Assembly: GCA_036346395.1 (NCBI GenBank)
Contig: CM070615.1
Location: forward strand, 10,545,534 to 10,609,533
Source of the DNA: Hsuehochloa calcarea
Lineage: Eukaryota; Streptophyta; Magnoliopsida; Poales; Poaceae
Length of the DNA: 64,000 bases
Direction of reading: 5' to 3'
Shown here: piece by piece, positions 46,815 through 59,607 of the stretch
Layout of the letters: every line of letters starts with the position of its first letter
Position numbering within the stretch: position 1 is the first letter of the stretch
Translations under genes and position numbers: made by a program
The notes under the pieces: model-generated
The model's input: the letters and a program-made list of their open reading frames with translations, nothing else
What the model was told of the DNA's origin: nothing
Database searches by the model: none

Positions 46815-49800
46815 TGTAGAACCATCCAGCGATCCTTTGTCCTCACTCGTTAGGAAAATCAGAAAGCGGTTAGTAAGCTTAGTTGAGAGCCTTTTTCGTG
46901 AGCATTAGAATATAGGAAGTTAGATTATAGGAAGTGGTCGTCAGATTTCCCAAAGTGCGAGAGGATATCCGAGCAACCCGAGTAGTCGGTCCCTTGACTA
47001 TCGTGATACCTGCACCAACCGGAGTTAGACAGCCTTCGATCGTCAAGATATCCTGACCACCCGAGGTCCTTTGTCACTTTCGTGGGTCTCCTCATCCGAC
47101 CTTATTAGAATCCAGCACCCACTATTTGCAATTATCATAACCAAAGTATAATCCCACAGTGCATATCCCAGTTAACCACACCCTCAGTCAAAGCGTTACC
47201 GGGTGCAGCCCAGTCATTCCAGAGCCTTCCCTCGCAATACATCTCCCCTGTCCAAGCCTCACAGAGAGCAAAGAAGAATTTCATTCTTTCCCTTGCGTAG
47301 TGCATCCCCGCAAAGCCACCAAATTAAAAATATCAAGCACAACAAAGACAGCCCACCCTAAGTTCATCCCCCCCATTTCTCCTTCACAGCCTCGCAAGGC
47401 AAGCTCAAAGCCACCACCTCCCACTGCCAAGAGCAAGGCAAGAACCAGTGCTCAAGCAACCACATCCATCCATTCCCCAGCCAGCAGAAGCAAGAACCGA
47501 AGGCAAGCTCACTCTGCACATCCCAAAGAAAGCGCACCAAAGAAGCAGCAGCAAGGGGGCCAATGGAAGAAGGAAGCCAGGGAGCCTGGAAGAAGAGGAG
47601 AGCACCAGCCGGGCCAGCACTGCCATCCCCTTCTCCCAACCCAAATCCCAGCAGAGGTAACCTCAGTCACACCTCAGGATGCTCTTCACATACACATCAT
47701 TCACACATACCACCAGATCTCATTAGATAGCTCTCAGTTCATTCCATCCCAGAGCAATAGGGGGAAGGGAGTAGAGAGGGGTTAAGGGAGTAGTGCTACC
47801 TTAGCATAGCGGTGGACCGAGGCGGCCGTTGGCCGGGAGGCCGAGCCAAGCCAGGGCCAGGTAGGAGCGCGGTGGCGCCATGAGGGCCGAGCCGAAGAAG
47901 GAGCCAGAGACGGCGGCACCGGGCGCCGAGCTGACCAGAGGGAGGAGACGCTGTAGAGGGAGCGCGCGGGGACGAGCAGCGTAGGTGCCGGGCCGGGACG
48001 GAGTGCGCCAGGCTGTAGACCGAGCCGGGAGCGGGCTTAGGGCTCCTCGGGGAGGAGCAGTGCGCCGAGGCGAGCTGAGAGGAGAGTGGATCTGGAGGCG
48101 GCGTCGGTCCAGAGCCGAAGCCGGTGGAGCAGAGGCGACGCAGGGCGGCGCCGGGCCTCCGGTCGCGCCGGATGAAGAGGGAGAAGACGCAGAGAACCGG
48201 AGCATAGAAGCAGACCGGAGGCGGAGCCGGAGGAGGTGCAGGGAGCTGACCCGGAGCCAGGCGAGTCGGTGCAGCGCCGAGGAGCCAGAGGCGTAGCAGG
48301 TCGGCTGGAGGCTGTGGCGGCGGAGATCTCCCGAGAGAGAGGAAGAGGCGAGAAAGAGTCGGCAGGGGAGGGGTTTGGCGAAGGGAGAGGATAGGATAGG
48401 AGAGTGTCGGCGGGGGGGGGACGGTGTGCAGTGTCGTCGGCAGGGGGAATAGGTTAGTCGGCAGAGGAGATTAGGGTGTTAGATTAGTCGGTTAGGGTTA
48501 GGTTAGTCGGTGCTGTTAGGGAGTTAGTCGGTTAAGTAGGTGATTAGGGTTTGGTAGTTAAGTAATTAGGTGATTAAGTAGTTAGGTAAGTAGGTAATTA
48601 GAGATTAGGGTTAGGAATTAGTTGTATAAATTTTGAGTATAGGAAAAATTTAGGAAACCGGTATAGCTCGTGTTTATTCAGTTATTAAGAGTAACCCGTT
48701 TGTGTGCAAGGAGGTGTTTATAATCTTGTGCACTCGGGTAGACTCTTGTAGGCATAGCGGTTTGTAAGATCGAGTAGTAGTGTGTGTCGAGTGTAGAACG
48801 TGAGTTCGGCGATGTCGTATGTAGATCGAGTTTAACCGTAGAACGATTTTAGCGGGAGAGTGCTAACTGGGTCGGGTTCCGAAAAGCTTTATTAAATTAA
48901 AATTGGCTAACATAGGAGTTGTATTAGCATTTTATACGCCTACTATCACTCAAACTCAACTAAGTATTTATATATATTATTTGTCTTTGCAAAGATTACT
49001 ACGGAGGGGCAAACCAAAGGTCTTATGGGGAAGTCGATCGTAGATTCGTCGACGCCGACCTTTCCTACAACTCCAAAGGCAAGATATTCTCTTGAACATA
49101 AATATAGTTATCTTAAATGTAAACCGTATATTGCTCTATCATATATGTATTGCATCAAAACTATTTCTCAAAATCAAATTAGATTAATATGATGAGAAAA
49201 GATAAGAGAACACAGATGATGAATGAGATGAGATGAGAAATGAGAATTACTAGGTTGGTAAAGGGGGCCCTGGTAGGGGAAACGTGATGATGATGATGAT
49301 GATGATGATAAGGTAAGAGGTGGGACCCCTTTACATATGGTTAAAATATAAGGATCAACAAAACTCTTACTCGGTCAGAAGCCGTAAATTCAATGCCAAC
49401 AATTTTTTCATTTCGGCGGGCAGAAAATGCTACCTTGTTACGTAATTAAGTTCTCCACAACGGGTTACATTGGAGTATTGGGCACGGAAGAGAGCCGCCC
49501 CAAGGTGGAGTGTTGGGCACGGATGAGAGCCACCCCAACCAACATTACTAAAACTCGGTGTATGACGAGGTCAGCACCGTGACTAAATCAGCACCGACGG
49601 AAAGTAATGGGCGGAGACCTAATCACGTAACATGGAAAACGTTCTGTATTCTGAACTTGAAATCGCATCAAAGGAAATGCGGTGGACCTAACTCAGAGAG
49701 AGTTCAGAGTAGCTATGGGTAAAGTGGTACAAGCCTGCGCAGTGCTATATCAAATCATGAATTCATGTCAGTCTCCTGGATTGGAGTCTACGGGAACCGC

Positions 49801-50386
49801 TAGGGGTCTATCTTCTTCTCCGGGTGACAAGTAGTGTTTTTAGAATTAAAATTTACCACCTAATGTTTTAATGAGTTATTTTCAGAAAAGAGATGATTTA
49901 GAAAATGTGATAACGAACAGAGATCAGTCATGCAGTGCATCTTTTGCTATTAATGCTTGTTGAGTACGTTTGTACTCAACCTTGTTAGTATTCTCCTTTG
50001 TAGATTCTAGTCCGGCCGGGAGCTATCCCAAGTAGGACGAAGGACTTGCAGGTACCGATGCAGCCGAAGGAGGAGAAGGCACTGACTACGAGGACCTGAG
50101 CGAGATGGGCGCCATCTTTGACTCGTGGGACGAATAGGAGGGCGGTACTTCAGAGCATACTACAGATGGAGAAGCTCCCTTTTGTGTTTGTGTAATATTT
50201 GTATTAAGAACCATAGCCTTGTGTGGCTGCTACTGTAATAAAGATGTACAGTTTCTATCTTATTGTTCTGCAGCGCAACTCTGATAAAAGGCTTGCTATT
50301 CGTCGAAGTGGTGTCCTCACGGCATTTAATAGTAATCCGTATGCCTAAGTGTGATTACCCTGAGGGTAATGACACGGGGCTTCACA
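46815..50386 (+). mobile_element. Gypsy-type LTR, plus orientation
   Basis: The right end GACACGGGGCTTCACA (50386) and the CCGGCCGGGAGCTATCCC / GAGGACCTGAGCG region (50010-50100) resemble the 3' parts of long gypsy LTRs; compare the minus-strand LTR end at 28529. The left end is probably TGTAGAACC at 46815. GTCTG occurs at 46812-46816 and 50387-50391, but it overlaps the proposed start, so the duplication is unproven. The 208-codon frame at 47159-47785 and the GC-rich frames at 47800-48300 look like LTR leader, not genes. 48470-48610 is a degenerate TTAGTCGG/TTAGG repeat. Confidence 0.6.
49285..49309. repeat. (TGA)n microsatellite
   Basis: Eight uninterrupted TGA units inside the LTR. Confidence 0.9.
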
Positions 50387-51037
50387 GTCTGCCCTTGCAT
50401 TGGAAGAGCGATGCAAAGAAGATCTCTTATTATAACTAGATTCATTACATGATGTGCAAAAGAACAATGCAAATTACATAAGTACTATATGCAATTATAC
50501 TAGGCAAAACACATGTATACTAGGCAAAATACATGTATAGGGCTGGAAATGAGCCGAGCCGGCTCGAGCCAAGCTCGGTCTAAATCTACTGGCTCACCTC
50601 GCTCGCTTTGGAAACCATTAGAAATCTGTTCTGCTCGGTTTGAATGGCGGCTCACGAGCCGAAATTTGGTTCGCCCTAGTACTACTTACCAAATTTGCTC
50701 GGTCAGGGATCAGAGTGCGCTACATTTAGCATTACAAGATTAATGTAGGGTTAAGTGACATCAGCACGTGCTTACAAAAAATCAAATCTAATATTGCTAA
50801 AAATAGATAATGGAATTAGAGTAAATGAATGACCAGACCTAAGGTCAACGGTTATGACTTACGAACATCAATCACAAAAAAAAGGATGGCAATTTGTAAT
50901 TTTCAGTCACTGTACTTCCCATGTAAGGTGACATTTTCAGTAAACAAGAACATGCTCATAATTAAATTGCTGTTATAGTATCCAATAGGATATATTGGAA
51001 ATGCAACATGCCACGACAAGCCTATAACGTGACAAAC
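50387..51037. other. Host spacer with GAGCCGAGC-type repeat
   Basis: Contains an 18-bp direct repeat (ATACTAGGCAAAACACATG near 50498 and 50517) and, at 50550-50690, inverted GAGCCGAGCCGGCTCG-like motifs found in grass short repeats. It ends in CAAAC (51033-51037), the target site of the next element. Confidence 0.5.
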
Positions 51038-53039
51038 TGTCGGACCCAGATTTCGTAAATCTAAATTCTCTGTGAAAATGTTCTGTTATTCTTTGGATCA
51101 GTAGATAGCACTCACATATACATCACTGAATCATTTCATACACGATGAAAGACATATCATTCATTATATTACAAAACATCAGAGTCATATAAACCGCATC
51201 GGGTCGAGTATTACATTAAGGACCGAACAGACCAAATGATTACATTACAAATGTAGCAAAAACGATAGCGGAAACAAAAGAATAGAGCGCATCTCTCCAC
51301 AGGCAAGAGGCTGGGGAAACTCGTGTGCGTCCGATATTAACCAAAGACTTGAATAATATTATATGCACGCAAGCACCAACAGAGTCAGCTAGACTGAGGC
51401 GATACCCAGACTAAACAAACTACACTACTATTCGTCATCTCCGGGGCCTTCAACTTCAGGATCCTCGTAGTATGCATAGTCTTCATGAGTTCCTACTTCT
51501 GAGGATTTGGGGGAAAGAGCGAGGATGAGTACAACTTCCGTGCTTGCGAGCCAACACACAGAATGCAGTAATAATACATGCAAGGCTTAACAAGGATGAC
51601 TTGGGTTCTTTTATTTGCTAAAAGCAACACTTTCAATTACGATATTTAGAAATTCCTATAACTTAGCCGTTTAACAAAATTTCATTTTGTTAAAGAGAAT
51701 AATTGTGCAATATATAATACTGCGAAGGCTACCTCCACCTTATACTTATTTTGGTTGTGGTTATATCCACTATTAACAACACTATTGAGTACGACGACCC
51801 AGAAAAAATTCAAAATCAGGGTTACATCAGTCCGACCAGTATTTCATCCCATCCACAAGATTTTATAAATAAAACTAACTAAAGTTAAGTTCTCATGTCG
51901 CCTTTGACCGTAGACACGGCTGTTTAAGCAGTTTAGACTCTGCATAGGTTGTACATTGTACACACAAGACACAATCAACTCATTACCCCACATGATTCCT
52001 TGGTCATGTGGTTGAGAGACCATCATAGTAACCTTTCAAAATATCTTGCCCCTCCCGTCATCTCACCCATATGGGATGCGCCCATAAGGTGTGAGGGATG
52101 TTCACCTCAGCAGCTAGCGTAGCTGGATTACACCACAATGTCTAGTGCGACTGGCAACTTCACCTTGCATCGATGTTCCATTCAAGCCGGAAGTACCCAG
52201 TGCTTGCACTATCCCCTTACCCCTCTAGTGAGACGGCATTCAGAGTTTAATAAATTTACTAAGCCAAGTTGTACTTGACAGACTTATAGTTGTACTTATT
52301 TTTATACGGGAGGTCATAATAGGATTAACTCTTTAATCCATCCAGGCGGTTCATACCATATACCAATCACTCTCGTGCTCCGACAGCACCCATCACCATA
52401 CCATCCGCTCAGATGAGTTAACAACAATTCAATAGGGTTTTGGGGGAACAAAATACATTACCACAACATTCCAGTCATCTACTCACAATAACTGTCCAAA
52501 ACCACTTTCATGATTAAAAGATGACAGAACTTAAGCAAGACTAGCATGTCTCTTAAGTACAACCTATAACTAGTAATTACCACATAGTTACTGGGGTAAC
52601 ATGGAATAATGGATTCAATTGCCAAAGGATGGTATAATAATTAAGTAATAATCAAATGCGTATTTAACTACCTTAAGATTTAACATACATTTGCTTGAAG
52701 AATTAAAGCATGCAATTTTTGGTAATTTAAAGCAATATAATTTGCATAAAATGTAGGCTCAAAATGATCAAAGTATTGACTCTCTTGGAGTGAAGCTAAG
52801 AGAGTCTTGTGCTTGATCGAAATGGAGATCTCCTACTTCTTCGAACTCTATTCGGACGAATGCACCGTAAAAAGAATCCACAAGCAAAGAGAACAAATAA
52901 ATACGCAAGAAACATAAAATAAACTTAAAATTACATAAGACCAGTGCTATTAGCAAGGTCTTGAATTTAGACAAATTTAGAAACAAAAATCACTAGAATC
53001 GGAGTTATAACAGATGAGAAGGGAGCTTCTGAAGTTTTG

Positions 53040-53490
53040 GCTTCGAGTAGTGCTGGTTCCAAGTATTGTTCATTTCGAGTACTGCTGGTTTCGAGTACTG
53101 TTCGTTTTGAGTACCTGGTTGAAAAGGGGTTTCGACTACATGGTCGAAAGGGTTTCGACTACGTGACTACCTAGTCGTGGACCTGGTCGGAGCCATGGAC
53201 GTAGATCTGGTCGGAAGGAGGTTCGACTACACGACGTAGTCGGTAGGAGCTTCGACTACACGACGTAGCCGGTAGGAGGTTCGACTACATGTGGTCGAAA
53301 AGGGTATCTACTACAAGTGGTCGGATAGGGTATCGACTACATGTGGTTGAAGGGGTATCTACTACATGTGGTTGAAGGGGTATCTACTACAAGTGGTCCG
53401 AAGGGGTTTCGACTACAAGTGGTCGGAAGGGGTTTCGATTACAAGTGATCGGAAGGGGTTTCAACTGCGAGTGATCGGAAGGGGTTTCGA
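53040..53490. repeat. Minisatellite in outer LTR
   Basis: First a few CGAGTACTGTTCGTTT-like units (53045-53115), then about 15 units of GGTCGGAAGGGGTTTCGACT followed by ACAAGT, period about 25 bp. Confidence 0.85.
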
Positions 53491-53834
53491 ACCAAGACCG
53501 AGAGGGATGTCGGAGGAGGTCGACGGACGATGAACGACGGTGGGGGAGCTCGCGGTCGGAGGTGAAGGAGGACGACGATGAAGGGGTCGACCGGGACTGA
53601 AGGAGAAGAGGCAATGCGGCGGCTCCTACGACACAAAACTGAAATCGAGTGAGGGGATTCCTTCAAGGAGCTCTAGGGTACGAATTGACGCGGTAGAAGA
53701 GGGGCTACACTAGTGCGACAAGAACTGGAAGGAGGCGCACGACGGCTTGAACTCGAAGCTCGGGGCTTCGACAAACCATAGTAGAACAAGCGAGAGTGGG
53801 GGAGTTGGGAGAAGAAAGGGGGCTGCTCGGGTTC

Positions 53835-56800
53835 TGTCGTGTCCGGATTTCACAAATCCAAATCCTCTATGAAAATATTATGCTATTCCTGGATCAGTTG
53901 ATAGCACTCACAGATACATCACTGAATCATTTCATACACAATGTAAACTGAACCAAATATTATATTACAGACATCAGAGTCACATAGACCGCATGGGGTC
54001 GAGTTTTACATTAAGGCCCGAGCATGCCAATTGATTACATTACAAATGTAGCAAAAGCAGTAGCGAAAGCAAATGGATAGAGCACATCTCTCCACAGGCA
54101 AGTGACTGGGAAACCCATGTGTGTCCGATATTAACCAACGACTTGGGTAATATTGGATGCACAAGCAAGCACAGACGGAGTCAGCTAGACTGAAGCGAGG
54201 CCCAGAGTAAATGAACTACACTACTCTTCGTCATCTCCGGGGCCTCCAACTTTGGAATCCTCGTAGTATGCATAGTCTCAATGAGTTCCTGCTTCTGAGG
54301 GTTTGGGAGAAAGATCAAGGATGAGCACAACTTTTGTGCTCGTGAGCCAACACACAGATTGCAGTAATAATGTATGCAAGGCTTAACAAGGATGGCTCAG
54401 GTTCTTTTATTTGCTTAAAGCAATATTTTCAACTACAGTTTTTAGAAAATCCTATGACTTAGCAGCTTAACCAAATATCATTTTTAAAAGAGATATTGTG
54501 CAATATTTATAACGGCGAAGGTTACCTCCACTTATGCTTATATTTTGAGTAGAGTCACCTCCACATATTAACAATCCAAAACACGGGCTAGGTGAGCCCG
54601 ACATATTATTCATCCCACCCACAAAGTTTTATAAATAGAACTAACTCTTGTAAGTTCTCATGCCTGCCCTTGACCGTGGGCACAGCTGTTCGAACAGTTT
54701 ATACTCTGCAGAGGTTGTACATCTTTACCCACAAGAGATAATTGTATTGATATATACACATGTTTCCTTATACATGTGAATCAAGGGGAAATTACCAAAA
54801 TGCCTTTACAATGTCTTCCTCAATATTTGTTACACCCGCTAAGGTTTCACCTTAGAAGGGTTACGCTCCCACACATGCGTCAACCCTTACCCAGACCCCC
54901 TCTTGCGACCATCTTAACGACTTACGCCCACACAGATCCGTAAGTCGTGCACCCCTACCCGTAACCACGAAGGTCCATGGCGTAGCAGGTTATCTACCTA
55001 GTGCAACCCGTACCGAGGGACACAAATTATATAACCAGGTCGACACCATTATAGACTTGTGGTTGTACTATTTTACATTAGGAGGACATCACAAGATTAA
55101 GTCCTTAGGGTTATCTAGACGGTTCATATCACATACCACCTTTCACATACCAACATTCCTTGGGCTACATCAGCACCCACCATCATACCATCCACCATAC
55201 CAGCAGCCTAGAAGGGGTAATAGCAGTTATTAGGGTTTTTGAGGAGCAACATACATTAACTCAATCATCTCACCATTCACAAGACAATGACTACCCAAAT
55301 CCAATTTCATGATTTTAAGAGATGATGATTAGGACATTTAATGCTATGGTACTTAAGCAAGACTAGCATATCGCTTAAGTATAACCTATAACTAGTCATT
55401 ACCACATAGTTACTAGGGTGACAAGGAATAATGGATTCAATTGCCAAAGGATGGTATAATAATTAATTAATCATCAAATGAGTACTTAAATACCTTAAGG
55501 TTTAACATATATTTGCTTAAAGAATTAATGCATGCAATTTTGGTAGTTTAAAGGAATATAATTTGTGTAAAATATAGGTTCAAAATAATCGAAGTATTGA
55601 CTCGCCTGGAGTGAAAGGGAGAGAGTCTTAAAAGTCTTGTGCTTGATCAAACTAGAGATGTCTCGCATCTTCGAACTCTACTCGGACGAACGCACTGGAA
55701 AAGAATCCATAAACAAAGAGAACTAATAAATACACAAGAAATAGAAAATGAACTCCAATTTAAATAAAACTACTGCCATTAGCAAGGTCTTGAATGTAGA
55801 CAAAATCAGAAACAAAAATCACTAGCATCGGAGTTATAACGGAGGAGAACGAAACTTCTAAAGTTTTGGCTTCGGGAACTGCTGGTTTTCGAGTACTGTT
55901 CGTTTCGAGTACTGTTCATTTTGAGTACTATTCATTTCAAGTACCGCTAGCTACGAGTACTATTTGTTTTGAGTACTGTTCGTTTCGGGTACTGTGGGCT
56001 TCGAGTACTGCTCATTCGAGCTGACGCGGTCGGAGGGAGGTTCGACTACAGGACATAGTCGGAAGGAGGTATCAACTACACGATGTAGTCGGAAGGGGTT
56101 CGACTATACGACGTAGTCAGAAGGAGTTTCGACTACATGTGGTCGGAAAGGGTTTAGACTACATATGGTCGGAAGGGGTATTGACTACATGTGGTCGTAA
56201 AGCGTATCGACTACATGTGGTCGTAAAGCGTATCGACTACATGTGGTCGGAAGGAGTTTCGACTACACGGCGCTGTCGGAATGAGTTCGACAACACGGTG
56301 TGGTATGAAGGAGGTTTGAAAATGCGGCGTGGTTGGAAGGAGTTCGATAATACAGTGTGGTCTGAAGGAGTTTCGACAATGTGGCATGGTCAGAAGGAGT
56401 TCGACAACGCAGTGCGGTCTGAAGGAGTTCCAACAATGCGACGTGGTCGAAAGGAGTTCGACAATGCAGTGTGGTCTGAAAGAGTTTTGACAACACAACT
56501 ACCTGGTTGTGGATGTAGTCATAGATGTGGTCGTAGACGTAGTTGTAAAGGAGTTTCGACCGCTCGGTGTGACCGAAAAGGCAAGGGGGCACTGGGCACA
56601 GGGAAAGGGGGCTTACCAATACTGAGAGGGATGTCGAGGGAGGTCGGCGGACGGCGAACGACGATGGGGGAGCTCGCGGTCGAAGATGAAGGAAGACGGC
56701 GGTTCCTGCAACACAAAACTAAAATCAAGAGAGGGGATCGCTCCAAGGAGCTCTGGGGCACGAATTGACGAGGGTAGAAGAGGGATTGCACTTGTGCGGC

Positions 56801-57607
56801 GAGAACTGGAAGGAGGCACGTGGTGGCGCTAACTCGGAGCTTAGGCTTCGGGCAACCACAGCGACACGAGCGAGAGTGGGGGAGCTCGGAGAAGAAAGGA
56901 GGCTGCTCGGGCTGTCCTCTTGGAGCACTTACTAGAAGCGAAGGGGAGATGAGGGGAGGAACGAGATGGGGCTTAGAGCTTCTTATAGCCGAAGGGGAGG
57001 GAAGGAAGGGCCGTCGGAGGCTCGGAGGTACACGGATTCCTAAGGAGATCGTGGCATGGCCGCTCTGATCAGAGAGGACGAGGCAGGCGCGCGCAGCAGG
57101 GAGGTGACGGGAGCGACGACTTGGGCGGGTGAAGCAGGTGGCAGGATGACACGAGCAGGCGCTGGTGACAAGATGGGGCGGCAGAGTCAAGGGTAGGTGG
57201 AGGGGAGCAAGTTGCGGCAGAGTGGGGGTGACGTGGCATCGAGACATGCGACGAGACGGGGTGACAGGGGTGGCGACTTCGGGGGCCAAGGAGGTGACGG
57301 GAGCAGGTGGGGGAGTTGACGGGGCCGGCAGAGAGCTAGAGGCGGCGATGGGGCGACTCGGGGACTGAGCCAGGAGGGAAGAAGTAGCGGGGAGGCTTGG
57401 CCTGGCTGGGCCAGAGTAGAAGGGGGAGATGGGCCGAGGGAAAAGGGGGAGGGGGAGGTCGGCTGGCCCAAGAAGGAGAGAAAATGGGCTGGGCCTGAAG
57501 AGAGAGAAACTAGAGATTTTTGAAAATACAACTTAACTTTGAAATAAGTTTTTGAGATCAACTGACAAAAGTAATTACTATTTACAATTCGAAAATAGAC
57601 TATTACA
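53835..57607 (-). mobile_element. Solo gypsy LTR (inner), same family and orientation as its host LTR
   Basis: Minus-strand start TGTAATAGTC at 57607, end at 53835 (plus-strand TGTCGTGTCCGG). Exact target duplication GGTTC at 53830-53834 and 57608-57612. It aligns along its length with the outer LTR: 53840-55880 against 51038-53030, and 56600-56935 against 53470-53834. It holds a longer minisatellite than the outer copy. No coding sequence. Confidence 0.9.
55870..56530. repeat. Minisatellite in inner LTR
   Basis: The same two motif types as in the outer LTR, expanded: CGAGTACTGTTCGTTT units (55875-56020), then GGTCGGAAGGAGTTTCGACT-type units at about 25-33 bp. The array keeps one frame open from 56139 to 56768, but it codes only the repeat. 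Confidence 0.85.
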
Positions 57608-58542
57608 GGTTCTTCTCTGGTGGCACTTACCAAAATCGAAGGGGAGACGAGAGGAGGAACAAGAGGGGGCTCAGGGCTTCTTATAGCCGAAGGGGAGGGA
57701 AGGAAGAGCCATTGGAGACTCGGAGGTGCGCGGGTTCCTGAGTTAGTCATGGAAGCTCTGGTCAGAGAGGATGTGAAGGTGTGCACGCAGCGGGGAGGTG
57801 ACGGGAGCGACGACTCGGGCGAGCCGAAGCAGGTGGCGGAGGCGACGCGTCAAGTGGTGCAGGCGCGTGCGTGCGCAACGCAACACGCATGCAAGGTGGG
57901 GGTGCTGACGCGGCAGCGAGACAGGCGACAGGATAGGGCGGCGAGTAGCTCTGGCGCGGCCACGATGCGTGCGTAGGGAAGTGGGGGCAGAGTTGACGTC
58001 ACGGCAACAGAGGCGGTGACTTTGGGGGCCAAGAAGGTTGCGGCGGCGACACGAGCAAGTGGGCATCACAGGCGCTGGGTGATGAGGAGGGGGTGTCGGA
58101 GTCCATGGGAATGTGAAACAGGTGGCGGAAGGGATGGAGGGGCAGGGGCTGGCGATGGGATGGGATGGGGCGGAGGGGGGCGAGTCGAGGAAGCGGTGGG
58201 CGGCAGAGCACCGGCACAGGTGTGAGTGCACGAAGGCCACATGGTGCTCAGGGCTAGTAAGACCAGGGAGAGAGAAGAAAAGGGGAAGGGGGAGCAGGCC
58301 TGGCTGGGCCGAAAAGGGGAGAGAGGTGGGCTAGAGAAGAAGGCCAAGAGGGGGTGGGCTACGCCCAGGTGGATGGACAGGCTGGCCTAAGGGGGAGAGA
58401 AAGTGGACTGAGCCCAAGGGAAGGGGTTTTGAATTGGAGGTAGAAGCTAGAGATTTTGAAAATACAACATAAGTTAAAATAAGTTCTCGAAACCAACTGA
58501 CAAAAGTAAATACTAATTACAATCCGAAAATAGGCTGTTACA

Positions 58543-59607
58543 CAAACAGACGAAACAGTTGCTCAAACACAATCAGTATTCCTTTCGATCACAAGGATTG
58601 CATGGCCACAATTAACATATTCAGGTGAACATCAAGAAGAGCTAATGCTTTGACTGGATTCCTCCATATGATGTTCTAGATAGGAGAAAGCGAGTTATTT
58701 GAACTGCTCCCACGACTCCGAAGATTGTCAAAGAGTAACAGCAGAAAAAACTGTGAACAGGATTCTGCATACATGATCAAGAAACAAATGAGGGAAAGTA
58801 CACCTACAATTTGTTATCCACAGATTAAATGACCAAACTTTGACACATAGTACCAATATCGACATAAAGGTTATAGATGGGCAAATTCCAAATCTGAATG
58901 GAACATTATATGCAAGTCAAATTCCATAGGATGACAGATTATACTGTACTGGTATATGCAATGACCAACAACTGAATGAAGAAAACCAAACAGGCGTTCT
59001 ACCTTCAATGGCTATTCGCTACGAGTACAAGCTCAAAAATGAGGCCACTACCGTGTAAAGTAGTGAAAAAGAATCATCAGAGCTACAAGACCTCCCAACC
59101 ATGCAACAAGAAGGACCAAGCGAGCAAGGCCTTTCTTCCTATACACTTCGCCGACGCGTTCCTCGCCTAGTGGTACCGTGATCGACGCCAGAGAGAATTA
59201 TCACCGCATTAGTGAGACCCTCTCTTCTGGCCGTAAGCCCGCAACCCCATGCTAGTCGGAGTGGGGCCGCCACGATTTTGCCTAAGATCCTCATCAGATC
59301 CTCCGTCGGCCCCATAGAGGCGGAGGGGGAGGCGGTGGACGAGGGGGAGGAGGTGGCGGAAGGAGGAAGGTGGTGGCGGAGGAGGTGGAGGCGGTGGCTA
59401 AGGAGGCGGGGTGGACGGCGCAGCGGATGGAAAGATGAATTTAGTTCCTTACAAAAATTGTAACATGAGAAGAGAAAGATTGTGATAACATTTTTGTTTC
59501 ATGAGACACTGCACCATTCACTTGCATAAGGGGCAGGGCGGTGAGTACTATCATGATCGTGGCTAATCCGGTGTGCCCCATGAGATAATCCTAGAGAGAT
59601 AGGGACC
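58543..59607. other. Host spacer, no gene recognised
   Basis: AT-rich to about 59160, then a GC-rich GAGGAGGTGGCGG-like stretch (59300-59420). A minus-strand frame around 59440-59180 is open over part of this but matches nothing I know. I cannot exclude a decayed exon there. Confidence 0.4.

Larger units (their letters stand above)
51038..58542 (-). mobile_element. Solo gypsy LTR (outer), interrupted by a sister LTR
   Basis: Minus-strand start TGTAACAGCC at 58542, end at 51038 (plus-strand TGTCGGACCC), with an exact CAAAC duplication at 51033-51037 and 58543-58547. Its two halves, 51038-53834 and 57613-58542, sum to about 3.73 kb, close to the 3.77 kb of the inserted sister LTR. The join GCTGCTCGGGTTC|TTCTCTGG aligns with the uninterrupted sequence at 56900-56940. 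There is no gag or pol. GC-rich frames in 57620-58350 are LTR sequence. Confidence 0.88.

Noticed and set aside
46812..46816. GTCTG as target duplication of the LTR 46815-50386
   Set aside because: It overlaps the proposed TG start, so it cannot be both flank and LTR; left as an open possibility only.
47159..47785. 208-codon plus-strand frame rich in Ser, Pro and Lys
   Set aside because: No recognised domain, and it sits in the leader part of a gypsy LTR.
48460..48620. TTAGGG-rich stretch that could suggest telomeric repeat
   Set aside because: The plant repeat is TTTAGGG; here the units are irregular TTAGTCGG/TTAGGTA variants inside an LTR.
56139..56768. 209-codon plus-strand frame
   Set aside because: It is made almost entirely of translated ~25-33 bp minisatellite inside an LTR, with longer overlapping frames on the other strand.
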